38,374 nt of DNA from Funneliformis mosseae. Its lineage: Eukaryota; Glomeromycota; Glomeromycetes; Glomerales; Glomeraceae. A model generated the notes under the pieces. It ran no database searches, had not been told where the DNA came from, and saw nothing but the letters and a program-made list of their open reading frames with translations. The DNA is taken from contig CAJVPP010000255.1 of NCBI GenBank assembly GCA_910592005.1, positions 1 to 38,374 of the forward strand. The letters are read 5' to 3'. This document shows positions 1 to 9,369 of this stretch, in pieces (position 1 is the first letter of the stretch; every line of letters begins with the position of its first letter). The translations under genes and the position numbers were made by a program.

Positions 1-105
1 GAATGGAATCGATTATCACCTGTACTTGCCGCGAATTTGGTAGCTAGCATGAAAAGGCGTACAGCTGCACTTATAGAATCAGATGGTGACTACACAATGT
101 ATTAA
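1..105 (+). pseudogene. 3' end of a Tc1/mariner-like transposase (truncated by window edge)
   Basis: Frame 1 is open from the first base to a TAA at 103-105 (34 codons). It reads as a Trp-containing stretch followed by a Leu-Val-Ala-Ser-Met-Lys-Arg-Arg segment and a Gly-Asp-Tyr-Thr-x-Tyr end. The pattern W...LV.SM..R..A.I...G..T.Y followed by a stop is how Tc1-type transposases end. About 85 bases further on is a sequence that behaves as the terminal inverted repeat. Only the tail is visible, so whether the element is intact cannot be judged; intact and pseudogene are both possible. Confidence 0.6.
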
Positions 106-209
106 TTTTAGTTAGTTGGTTATGTATTTTTTAAATAAAAAAAAAAAATTTTGAATTTACTTACTTGTAGCCGAAGTTAGAGGCAGTCAGATACTTATGA
201 CCGCTACTG
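1..209 (+). mobile_element. Right end of a Tc1-like DNA transposon with terminal inverted repeat
   Basis: The transposase tail is followed by an A-rich stretch and then, at about 181-209, a terminal repeat that reads inwards (reverse strand) CAGTAGCGGTCATAAGTATC. A TA dinucleotide at 210-211 fits a mariner-type TA target. Nearly the same sequence occurs at 38206 next to a TA, so at least two members of this family touch the window. The left end lies outside. Confidence 0.65.
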
Positions 210-364
210 TAAGTTATTTTGTACTGATAAATTATCAAATTTTAATCTAGCAAAATATAAAAAAATATTTGGCTGTAATACTTTAAACTATAGATTGGTA
301 AAAATCTGAACTGACCTGAAAATTTTAGATTAATTTAAAAGTCAGTTTATTTGAAATAGTTTTT

Positions 365-1248
365 ATTATTTCAAAAAAATGATTAAAAATTATTTAATTA
401 AAACAATAAAATATTATTCTAATTGAACAATATAAATATCATTTGATTAGAATAATAAAAAATCATTTTAATTGAATGATACAAGTATCATTTTAAAAGA
501 ATAATATAAAAATTATTCAATTAGAATGATAAAATATTATTTTAAATAATGATTAAAGAATTATTTAACTAAAATAATAAAAATATTATTCTAATTTAAT
601 GATATAATATCATTTAATTGAAACAATAAAAAATCATTTTAATCAAATAATATAAATATCATTTCAAAAATAATAAAATATAATTTATTTAAAATAATTG
701 AATTATTATTCTAAATAAATGATAAAAATATTATTTAATTAGAATAATTCAAATTATTATTTTAAAAGAATGATAAAAATATCATTTAATTAAAATGATC
801 AAAATTATTATTTTAAAAAAATATACAAATTTTATTCAATTAAAATGATAGAAATTATTATTCTAAAAAAATAATAAAATATCATTCTAAATGAATAATA
901 AAAGAATTGTTCTTTTAGAATGATATAATTGAATAATAAGATTTAAATTATTATTCTAAATGAATAACATTTTATTGTTCAATTAGTATAATTAAAATTA
1001 TTAATCTAAATGAATAATAAAATATTTAAAATGATCTGAATTATATTATATTGATAAATAAAAAAATTATTTGATTGAAATGATTTAAATTTTATTATTT
1101 TAACTATCTGATAAATAAAAAATTATTTAATTAGAATAATCTAAATTTTATTATTCTAATTAAATAATAAATAAAAAATTGTTTGATTGAATTGATTTAA
1201 ATTATATTATTCTAACTGAATAATAAAAATATCATTCACTTAAATGAT
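365..1248. repeat. Quasi-periodic array of ~19-bp A/T palindromes (period ~24-25 bp)
   Basis: About thirty degenerate units follow one another. The unit is close to ATYATTYTAATTRAATRAT, near-palindromic (ideal form ATTATTCTAATTAGAATAAT), and is separated from the next by 5-7 A-rich bases. From about 1060 to 1227 the organisation changes to three copies of a 56-bp unit, with its AAAAAATTRTTT landmark at intervals of exactly 56. No open reading frame, transposon end or tRNA is seen. The array is A/T with scattered G and C, so units differ mainly by transitions. Function unknown. Confidence 0.8.
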
Positions 1249-1470
1249 AAAATTAACATTCAAATATATAAAATTTGAACTAAACTATTCAAAGTATTAA
1301 TTTGACTATTAATCTTACAAAATATCAATTATATTTTCTTTTAAATTTTATTTTATTTTAATATATTTTAGCTGATTTTTAATGTATATCAATTAAATGT
1401 TAATTAATTATTAATCAGCTATAAATAAGATAGATATTTTAGACAATTCTTGACTAATTTTTAATGTATA
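1249..1470. other. A/T-rich spacer without recognised features
   Basis: Low-complexity A/T sequence between the palindrome array and the first MITE. No coding potential or RNA gene seen. Confidence 0.6.
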
Positions 1471-1645
1471 TACAGTCAACTTTTATTATAATGAACTCTA
1501 TATCTTAGACCTCAACTTCGCTATAAGGTTATAATGAAGATTTAAGAGATTTGATTAGTCAATTCGCTATAATAAGAGTATTTTTATTATATTTGTTCAA
1601 AAAATTTGTTATATCAAAAGTTCGCTATATTAAGAGTTAACTGTA
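1471..1645. mobile_element. pogo/Tigger-like MITE, copy 1 (171 bp)
   Basis: The element spans 1473-1643 and is flanked by TA on both sides (1471-1472 and 1644-1645). It starts CAGTCAACTTTTATTATAAT and ends, read inwards on the other strand, CAGTTAACTCTTAATATAGC, so the two ends are imperfect inverted repeats. The inside carries a CTCAACTTCGCTATAAGGTT segment. There is no transposase. Copies 2 and 3 align along their whole length. CAGT(C/T)(A/G)AC...TATAACGA-type ends with TA duplications are typical of the pogo/Tigger branch of Tc1/mariner. Confidence 0.8.
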
Positions 1646-2776
1646 ATTAGCTAAGCTAATTTTTGATGATTTGTTAATTTTAGACTAATTTTAGATTAAT
1701 TTTTTATATATTTAATTTTTGATTTTGACTAATATTGTTTAATTATATAAAATATTTGCTAAAAAAATTTAATAAATCTACTTCTATTTCATTAACTATA
1801 GGAAATAATAAATATTTTATTTTATTGCTTTAGATTTGCTGATATTCTAAATATTTTAAATATTTAGCCAAAATTTTACCAAATTTAGTTAATAATTCTT
1901 TTAACCAGTTAAATTTACTTTGTAATATCCAGTTTAATTCAGTATTTTTTTGATATACTAAGTTAATTCTTTAGAATAAAACTTTAGTTTTAAGATTTTA
2001 TAATTTTTTGAAAAAGATTTTTCAAAAAATTTAGAAAAAATTACAGGGATCTTAAACTTTTGATCTAAAGATTTATAAAATGATTATTAATATATTATAA
2101 TATATTTATCAAATTAGTTACAAATTTTTTCTAATATTTTGTGCAGTATTCTTTCTTTTTTATTTATCACTATTTACAATTTCTTTAATACATTTTTTAG
2201 AAAATTATTAAATTCTGAAATAAATATATTATTTGAACTAATCTTTAAAATATTAAAAATATTAATATTAATAAAAATTTTATAAGATTATAATATAAAA
2301 TAAAAATATGCATAAAATCTATATTGATATATAATTTTTTAAGTAATATATTATATTAAAAATTTTCTTAACTAATATTTCTGATAGATTAAACTTTACT
2401 TCAAAATCTGTTTTTCACCAATCAGATGATAATATAAAATTAATATATTTTCAAAAAAATCTTTTATTTTTATTTTTTTTTAATATTGTAATTTATTTTT
2501 TATATATATAATAGATATTTTGATAGAATTAAAATAATTTTGAAATGAAAAGTGATTATTATATAATTAAGTTAAAAAAGAAAATTATTAAATTTTTATA
2601 ACATAAAAATTTTAAAATTAACATAATTACCTAATTTTTATTTTCTTTTTATATATAAATTTTTTTATATATATTGTTATATGTATTATTATATTTTATA
2701 TTACATAAATAAATTTTATATTATACAAATAGATAAATCTATGTAAATCTTTTTTTTACTGATATATCAATTTTAG
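1646..2776. other. A/T-rich gene-free DNA
   Basis: About 1.1 kb of very A/T-rich sequence with homopolymer runs and no open frame of any length. I recognise no gene, RNA or transposon end here. Confidence 0.6.
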
Positions 2777-3344
2777 TATAAAACCTTATTAAAAGTTTCT
2801 GAATATTATCTTTCCACTATTTTATACTGATTACATCATATGACTGTTTAATACTGTAATTATATAATGTTCTTAACCTTATTTATTTGAATCAAAACCA
2901 AATAAAAGCGTGTTTGGTTTGTTTAATTTGATTTTTAACCAAAATAATATTTTAACTTTTAAAAATCACAAAAATGTTTAACAGAATGTGATGGTATAAA
3001 TTTTACTATCAACATGGTGATAGTTACTAAGCTATTGTCGCAAATATCAGTTATAAATTTTTAACAGTATTTAGAACTTTAAAAAGAATGGATAATACTA
3101 AAATTGTTAATTCAAGGCTGCATTTTGATTAATCATTCTTAATTAAGATTTGCAATGAAACTAGCTAAAGTGATTTATTACTATGTCACAGTAAATTCAG
3201 ACTATAATAAAGCAAATAAAGGCTTGACTAAGTACTATTTATTTCATAATTAATAAATAAATTAATAAATTTTTTAATAAACTTTAAAATTTTAAGTTTT
3301 ATATGAGCCAAAAAGTATTCAGAAACTTTTAGCAGGGGTTTGTA
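2777..3344. mobile_element. Degenerate non-autonomous Tc1-like element (~564 bp)
   Basis: The left end at about 2779-2820 contains TTAAAAGTTTCTGAATATTA. The right end at 3301-3342, read on the reverse strand, contains GCTAAAAGTTTCTGAATACT. The two form inverted repeats of roughly 35-40 bp with a shared core AAAAGTTTCTGAATA. TA dinucleotides sit at both borders (2777-2778, 3343-3344). The interior has no open frame. The left end has more A and T than the right, as expected of an old copy. Confidence 0.6.
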
Positions 3345-3704
3345 TATAAGTTATATGATAAAAATTTTACTATAAATAAAATCTTAAATTTTCATAAACT
3401 GTTATGACTAGATTACAGAATCTAAAAATTTATTTTATACAGCTTTGTCTTCTTAAAGATTAACTAATCAGATAGTATAATATTGATATATAAACTTTTT
3501 TTATTAATAAAAATAATTATTAATAAACTTTACATTTTTGAATTAATTTTAAATTTTAATGTTATGTGAATTGAGAAATTGAAGTTATATAGTCTTATAA
3601 AAAAAAATAAATAAAGTTTTTTTACTTTGAATTATAGAATATATAGAAAGAAAGAAAATAATTATTAAAAATAAAATAGATAATTTTAATTTGAAAACTA
3701 TAAT
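3345..3704. other. A/T-rich spacer between two transposon derivatives
   Basis: No open frame, RNA gene or repeat end recognised. Confidence 0.55.
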
Positions 3705-4000
3705 TATAGTCAATTCTCTATAAATACACCTTTTATAAATGCACACTTTTTATAAATGCATCTTTTTATCTGGTCTCAACTTGGGCTTTAATACTAAATG
3801 CACATTTTTTATATATATACTCTCTGTAAATACACATTTTATAAAAAAATTTTATATAGTTTACTTATAAATTTTTTATATTAGCTTAATTTTAAATTAG
3901 TATTATATAGATTTATATATATTCTATAAATGCACATTCTCTTTAAATGCATCTTTTTACCTAGTTTTAAGAGGAATATATTTATAGAGAGTTGATTATA
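3705..4000. mobile_element. Second MITE family, pogo-like (~292 bp)
   Basis: The left end reads TAGTCAATTCTCTATAAATA from 3707. The right end, read inwards on the reverse strand from 3998, is TAATCAACTCTCTATAAATA. TA dinucleotides flank both sides. The interior repeats an ATAAATGCACAC(T)n motif several times. The terminal CAACTCTCTATAAATACACC-like block differs from the 171-bp family, so this is a separate family of the same superfamily. Confidence 0.65.
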
Positions 4001-4058
4001 TTATACAAAAAAATCTAATATATTAAATAGTTATATTTTATTAATAAAAATTTAAATA

Positions 4059-4234
4059 TACAATCAATTTTTGTTATAATAAACTTAATAACTTAGATCT
4101 CAACTTCACTATAAAGCTATAGTGAAGATTTTAAGAGATTTAATTGACTAATTTACTATAACAAAAGTATTTTTATTATATTTGTTCAAAAATTTTGTTA
4201 TATTAAGAGTTTACTATATTTAGAGTTAATTATA
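4059..4234. mobile_element. pogo/Tigger-like MITE, copy 2 (172 bp, decayed)
   Basis: The element runs 4061-4232 with TA on both sides. It begins CAATCAATTTTTGTTATAAT and ends, on the reverse strand, TAATTAACTCTAAATATAGT. It aligns end to end with the copies at 1473 and 37227 but has lost the G/C bases of the terminal CAGTC, so it looks like the oldest of the three. Confidence 0.75.
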
Positions 4235-4617
4235 CTATTATATTTAATTAATATTTTTATTATAAAATATGAAATAATTATAATAAAAATTTTTATTTTA
4301 GTATTATATTTTTTAAATAATAAAATAAGCTTTTTAAAACCATAAAAAATTATAATAAAATTATAAATCTTAAGCTAGTTCAATATATATTTTATTTTAG
4401 AATTGTTTATAATACTTTTACATATTAAAATCAATATATAATAGACAACATGTTAAAAAATTCTTTTTAAAACTATTAAATCATTTAATTTTTAAACTTA
4501 TAAAATATTTTTTGAGAAGTAAACGAATGATTTGTATAAGACAAAATTCAAAAACATTAGTAATATCACATAGTTGTATTATATACAAAGTCAAAAAGTA
4601 AAAAAATAATAAAAAAA
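4235..4617. other. A/T-rich spacer
   Basis: No gene, RNA or repeat end recognised in this stretch. Confidence 0.55.
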
Positions 4618-4691
4618 CATAAAATTATGTTGATTAATTGATCAATATCTATATAAATGTTTATTTACTATGATCGATATATGACATATTT
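4618..4691. repeat. Diverged direct repeat, A/T-shifted copy
   Basis: This copy aligns with 5418-5490 at an offset of exactly 800 bp. In the core of about 62 bp I count about 13-14 C/T or G/A differences, one 1-base indel and no clear transversion. Every difference gives this copy the A or T. Confidence 0.7.
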
Positions 4692-5417
4692 AGTATTTGA
4701 TATCAAGGCTGAATATATTATACACAAATCATTTTATATTAAAAAATTTTGTGTAATTATAATTGAGTTACTTTACTATTGATTTTCCTTTTAGATAATT
4801 ACTTTTTTTACATTTACATACAATTTCACTTTAAAAATAAGTTTTTTCAAGAACTTCTTATAAGTAGATATAAATATATAACTTTAACTTTAACAACAAA
4901 AATATATGTAATTTTATGGGAAGAAGAATGTTCTCTTAAGTTGTAGAGTTATGTTGTTCAGTTGGATTTTATGTAAAATACAAAAAATCGATATTTTAAA
5001 TAAAAGAATGAATTTTTATATTATAAAAATTTTATGACGAGAAATTTTTAATAAATATTTTGAATTTAAATACAACTTGGTGAAAATAATAACTTTTATT
5101 AAAGGTAAGTAATTTATGTTCTTTGAATGACACTATCAAGCTAAATAGACAATATTAATAAAACACTAAAAAAATATGTAAAAATAAGAAAGATTATTAA
5201 ATAATAAGAAAATAATATATTTTACTAATTTAAAATTATATATTATAGAAGATTATTGAAAAAATTTAAATATTCTATATTAATATTCTATTCTAATAAG
5301 ATATAAAATACCTGTAAAAAAAAATTTTCATTTAGTATGATCACATTAAAATTAAATACCTTAAGTTAATACAACATATTTTTCATGTTAAAGCGAACGT
5401 TTTATGTGACTGAAATT
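4692..5417. other. A/T-rich gene-free DNA
   Basis: No open frame or RNA gene of note. It separates the two halves of the diverged repeat pair. Confidence 0.55.
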
Positions 5418-5490
5418 CATAAAATTATGTCGATCAACTGATCGACGTCTATATAAATGTCATTTGCCATGATCGACATGCGACATGTCT
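5418..5490. repeat. Diverged direct repeat, GC-rich copy with GATCGAC hairpins
   Basis: It contains GTCGATCAACTGATCGAC, a perfect 7-bp stem with a 4-base loop, and a second GATCGACATGCGACATG segment. Its partner is at 4618-4691. It is one of the few G/C-rich islands in the first 5.5 kb. It may be the preserved end of a transposon whose other parts have decayed. Confidence 0.65.
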
Positions 5491-7021
5491 CGGCTCCGGA
5501 CTAATAATTTATATGGGTAATCTAAACATTTGTTATACAGAAACCTACACATTTTGATATTCATCACAAAAATTAATCTTACCTAATTATAAATGCAATA
5601 ATAGAAAACAAAAAAAAAAATAAATTCAGAGAACAAAGGAATAAAATAATAATAATAATAATATCTATTTGTTAAGAAATTGGATAATTTTTACTTGCAA
5701 TTAGTAAAAGAAAAAAAAACTAAGTTAGTCAACATTTCAACCATATCAAATAAAATTAACGAAATGAATGGAAATAATTTTTGTATATTTTTTACGTTTC
5801 TTTTTTTTTTTTTTTTTGATTTCCTGAAGCTTTCTACTTCATTCCCACTTCTTCTCTTTTCCCAACAACTCTTCTTTTCTTTCCAGCCTCACCTTCTCCT
5901 TGTCTTTTCTCTTTCTCTTCAACTTCTTCAGCCACTGCCCGTTTCCTTCTGCTTTATTTAAAAAAAGATCGTAAAATTACTTTATTATGCATAATTTAGA
6001 CCAATGATAAATTATCGGGCACATGACTTTGAATTTAAAACAAGTTAAATAAATAAATGATAACTTGTAAACCAGATACATTAAAGCATAGAAGATTTAC
6101 ATATCGCAAACTACTTATACGTGTTCTATATAATTAACCACATATTAAATAATTCCAATGATCTTTATTGTAATTTCAACCATATGAACGAAGTCACTAG
6201 TCTCTTTTCCTCGGATTAAATAATAGTGACGACGATCATAAAATGGTCAGATCACATTAAATTTAGTTTATTAGAAAATCTAATAAAAGATGTCCACGGG
6301 ACCATCCTACCGTTTAAGTATAACGATAAACGTCGTTTATGTGAATTAGTTCTTAAATACTAAATCAAAATCAATTAGATCTTGGTAAAACTGAATTATA
6401 ATTTAGATAATCTTTAATCGCATATATATACTTACAGAAGGCCCCATCTTATTCAAAATATTTACGTTATTTCAAAGAATGGATGTGGAGAGAAAATCCA
6501 TGATTTGAAGGATATTTTTTTTTTTTACAGGTTCAACATTTATTTCGTTAAACGTTATACAGAAATTAGTATATTAACGAGATATTTCATATGTTAGAAA
6601 CTGTCATAACGGACGTTTTAATAGTGATGTACCAATAACAAAAGATAAACAAAAAAGCAAATGGAAAAAGATAAAGTAAAAAAAAGGAATTCTTATTTAA
6701 TATGTGAATTTTATTGAATATTTGATAATAAAATCTTTGATTCTTTCTGTGGACTTTATCATTTTATCTTTATCCTTAAAGAAAAGGAAACATGTTGTTT
6801 ACATTATTAAATTATTTTTACCTAATAAAAAAGTGGTCTGCAATAGTTGGTTGTTCAACTTAAAAAAAAAATTATTTGAACACAAATCATCACACTATCA
6901 CCCTTATAACCCTCCCTGTTTCACTTCATAAATTGTTCGCGCCAAAACCATTTTAACCGAGCAAAAGTCAACCTATTAATTAAACTTTTAATTTTAACTT
7001 TTTACTTTCTTTTTTGTGAAT
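5491..7021. other. Intergenic region with CT-rich tract and upstream region of the Sel1-repeat gene
   Basis: An (ATA)n microsatellite lies near 5648-5661 and a CT-rich tract near 5805-5955. Open stretches here (for example over the CT tract) are low complexity and not believable as genes. An E2F-like site lies at 6936-6947 and is listed separately. Nothing else is recognised. Confidence 0.5.
6936..6947 (-). promoter_or_regulatory. E2F-like site upstream of the Nif1/Dsf2-like gene
   Basis: The plus strand reads TTCGCGCCAAAA, i.e. TTTTGGCGCGAA on the minus strand, a full match to the E2F consensus TTTSSCGC plus its extended flank. It sits about 75-85 bases before the ATG in DNA that otherwise has almost no G+C. 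Early-diverging fungi are reported to keep E2F/DP beside the SBF/MBF system. Functional use is inference. Confidence 0.5.
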
Positions 7022-8621
7022 ATGAGTAAATTTAAGAATGGGTGGACTGTAAACCGTAACGTTGAAGACCCGATCCTTCGTCCTCGTCCTATCTCACAAG
7101 AAGGTTATAATTATCCAGCGGAACATGCAAATGATAAAAATTATCTAAACCCAAACTCTAGACGTCAACCAATACGTCAATATAGTTCTTCGGCTTCTTT
7201 AGAAGTGCGTCATGAGCATAATCGTCAGCAGAGAGAACAAGAATTTTTTGCAAATTCGCCATCTGCTACACAAGGTTCTACTGAAAATTTACGAAATGCG
7301 CCAGTTATGCAATCAAATGTCAGTGACTCTGGTTCATCAGATTATTATCAACGATCCGTTAGACAGGCAAATAACTACCATAATTCCTCATCACCTTCAA
7401 ATACTCATTTACCTCCACAAAATAACAGAGATTTTAAGGGAACCGAACCAAATTTAAATCTTCCTTCTAATTCGCATGGCATCGTCCCTTATTCAAACCT
7501 TCCTTCTAATTCACGTGGTATTGTCCCTCATTTCCCCAATCAAACCATCAAACAAAATTATAATTCAACACAACCTAAATTATTAAATAATTCACGGTCC
7601 ATTCCATCACAACACATAGTGGTTGATCGACCAATTCGAAAAGATTCATACGGGTCTTCTTCACAACATTCTATGGATTCACAAAGATCTACTTCACAAG
7701 AGTCATTTTTAAGCGCGTCTCCTTCTCAATTACCATCAGGTTCTCATGGCATCGTACAACGTAGTATACATCCAGGAGGACATATGAATCAATCACAATC
7801 CAAAGATAATAATAAATCTCAGCGTTTAAATTTGCCCAATCCTGTTTCGATAGAAGATTACATTTCACAAGCAATTAAATATCATGAAGATAATCAGCTT
7901 GAGAAGTCCACAGAGTATTTAAGGATAGCAGCAGAACGGAATTCTGCTGTTGGAATGGTCCTTTACGGAATAGCTTTAAGACATGGATGGGTAATTAGAA
8001 TTAATTAATTTTCATATATATTCAATTTATTCCTTAATATCATTATTTAATCGAGATACGTGTTAAAAATATTCTTTAGGGATGTAAAGTAGATACTGCA
8101 TTAGCATTCGGATATCTTGAAAAAGCTGCAGGGTCCATGATTAATATTAAAAATGGTATTAATGAATCGGTTAGCATGTCATCATTTAGAGGAGAATTAA
8201 TTTTGGCAATTTATGAGTTAGGGGTATGCTTTCGACATGGTTGGGGTATTCCGAAAAACAAGGCAACAGCCGCATCCTATTTTGAAATTGCCGCTAACAT
8301 GGTATGTTAATTCTTGGAAATTAATGGTCTAACTTCGTAAAATTGTCATTATTAAAATTTTTTTTTTTGAAATGTAGGGTGATCCTGATGCACAAAATGA
8401 CGTGGCACTTTGTTATTATAAAGGTGAAGGGGTGAAAAAAGATATGAAAATGGGTAAGTGTAAAAATATACACACACACATATATATTTTAAAAAAAAAA
8501 ATTAACTAAATTTACATTTCCAATAGCCGCCAAATTTTATAGGATGGCAGATGCACAAGGTCATGGTACATTGGGTAATTCTTGGATTTTCAAAGCTAAA
8601 TATAATGATGATAAGAAATGA
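7022..8621 (+). CDS. Sel1-repeat protein, Nif1/Dsf2-like (4 exons, 453 aa)
   Basis: Exons 7022-7990, 8080-8301, 8378-8453 and 8527-8621 join to a 453-residue frame. The start is the ATG at 7022; an in-frame GTG two codons earlier is not a plausible start. The first ~270 residues are low complexity (Asn, Ser, Gln, Pro). They contain three copies of a Leu-Pro-Ser-x-Ser-(His/Arg)-Gly-Ile-Val motif near residues 147, 160 and 240. The C-terminal third carries Sel1-like repeats with the recurring (L/F)RHGWG(C/I) and A..YFE.AA..GD.DAQ patterns, and ends in a conserved YRMADAQG...G.SWI.K.KY block. This layout is that of fungal Nif1 (fission yeast mitosis-inhibitor) and Dsf2-type proteins, proposed scaffolds linking morphology to the cell cycle. 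Function here is inferred from family only; family placement is from memory. Confidence 0.8.
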
Positions 8622-9369
8622 AACACTTTAATTATTTCTTTTGCGAGGCGTGTGAATTTCCGTGGATCGGGAAGAAGTGGATCCTCTGATTGAGGCTGGC
8701 ATTAATGGGATTAAAAAAAAAAATAATCATTCATTCTTTGGATTCAAACTCACTCCCTTCTTTTATGTCTCCCTTTTTTTTGATGTATATAATTATTTAT
8801 TTTTGTTAAATTATTTTTTTTATTTTTGCTTTTTTAGCATAGAATTTATTATTTATAGATGTAACATATAATAGCTACTAAGGCATATTGTTATTTCTTA
8901 CATTCACATTTAAGAATCAAAAAAATAATGATCATTTCCTTCATATTATATAGTATTTATTTATTCATTTAATTAATTATCCTATTATTTATATTATTTA
9001 CTCATTTATATTTTTGAGTTTGTTTTATTCTTTGAATTTTTGAAAGTTTTTGAAAAATTGTTAATTCATTGAGAAAAAAAAAAAAAATCAAAAACCAAAA
9101 AAAAAAAAGAAAAAAAAAATGGTGATTTACTTAAATTTTTTCATTTATTAAACTTGTAATTTTACCCCACAAATTTCTTAAATTAACAAGTGACGTCAAT
9201 CAATAAATTGGATCAGCATACAATGTGATTCGCTACTTTTTTAATTTCCGATGACATTAATATTCCAATTAAGGAGTCACATGTTAATACTTCATCCCAA
9301 TTCCGCGGAATATATTTCCCACTTTTATGCATATTATTTTTTTTGATTTCTCATTCATTCCTCCTTATA
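8622..9369. other. Intergenic region upstream of the Mak32-like gene, with a CRE-like site
   Basis: Mostly A/T-rich with A runs near 9073-9118. TGACGTCA, a perfect palindromic CRE/ATF site, lies at 9191-9198, about 170 bases before the next start. An ATG at 9327 opens a 16-codon upstream frame that ends at 9377, across the main ATG at 9370. No gene seen. Confidence 0.5.

Noticed and set aside
365..1248. CRISPR array
   Set aside because: Units are degenerate palindromes with 5-7-base A-rich spacers, not identical repeats with unique ~30-base spacers; the context is eukaryotic.
4618..5490. Firm claim of RIP
   Set aside because: Only one repeat pair is available and the genome is strongly A/T-biased; transition-only divergence is reported without naming the mechanism.
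5680..5961. Open frame of 93 codons over a CT-rich tract
   Set aside because: Low-complexity Phe/Leu/Ser translation produced by T and CT runs; no domain, no splice pattern.
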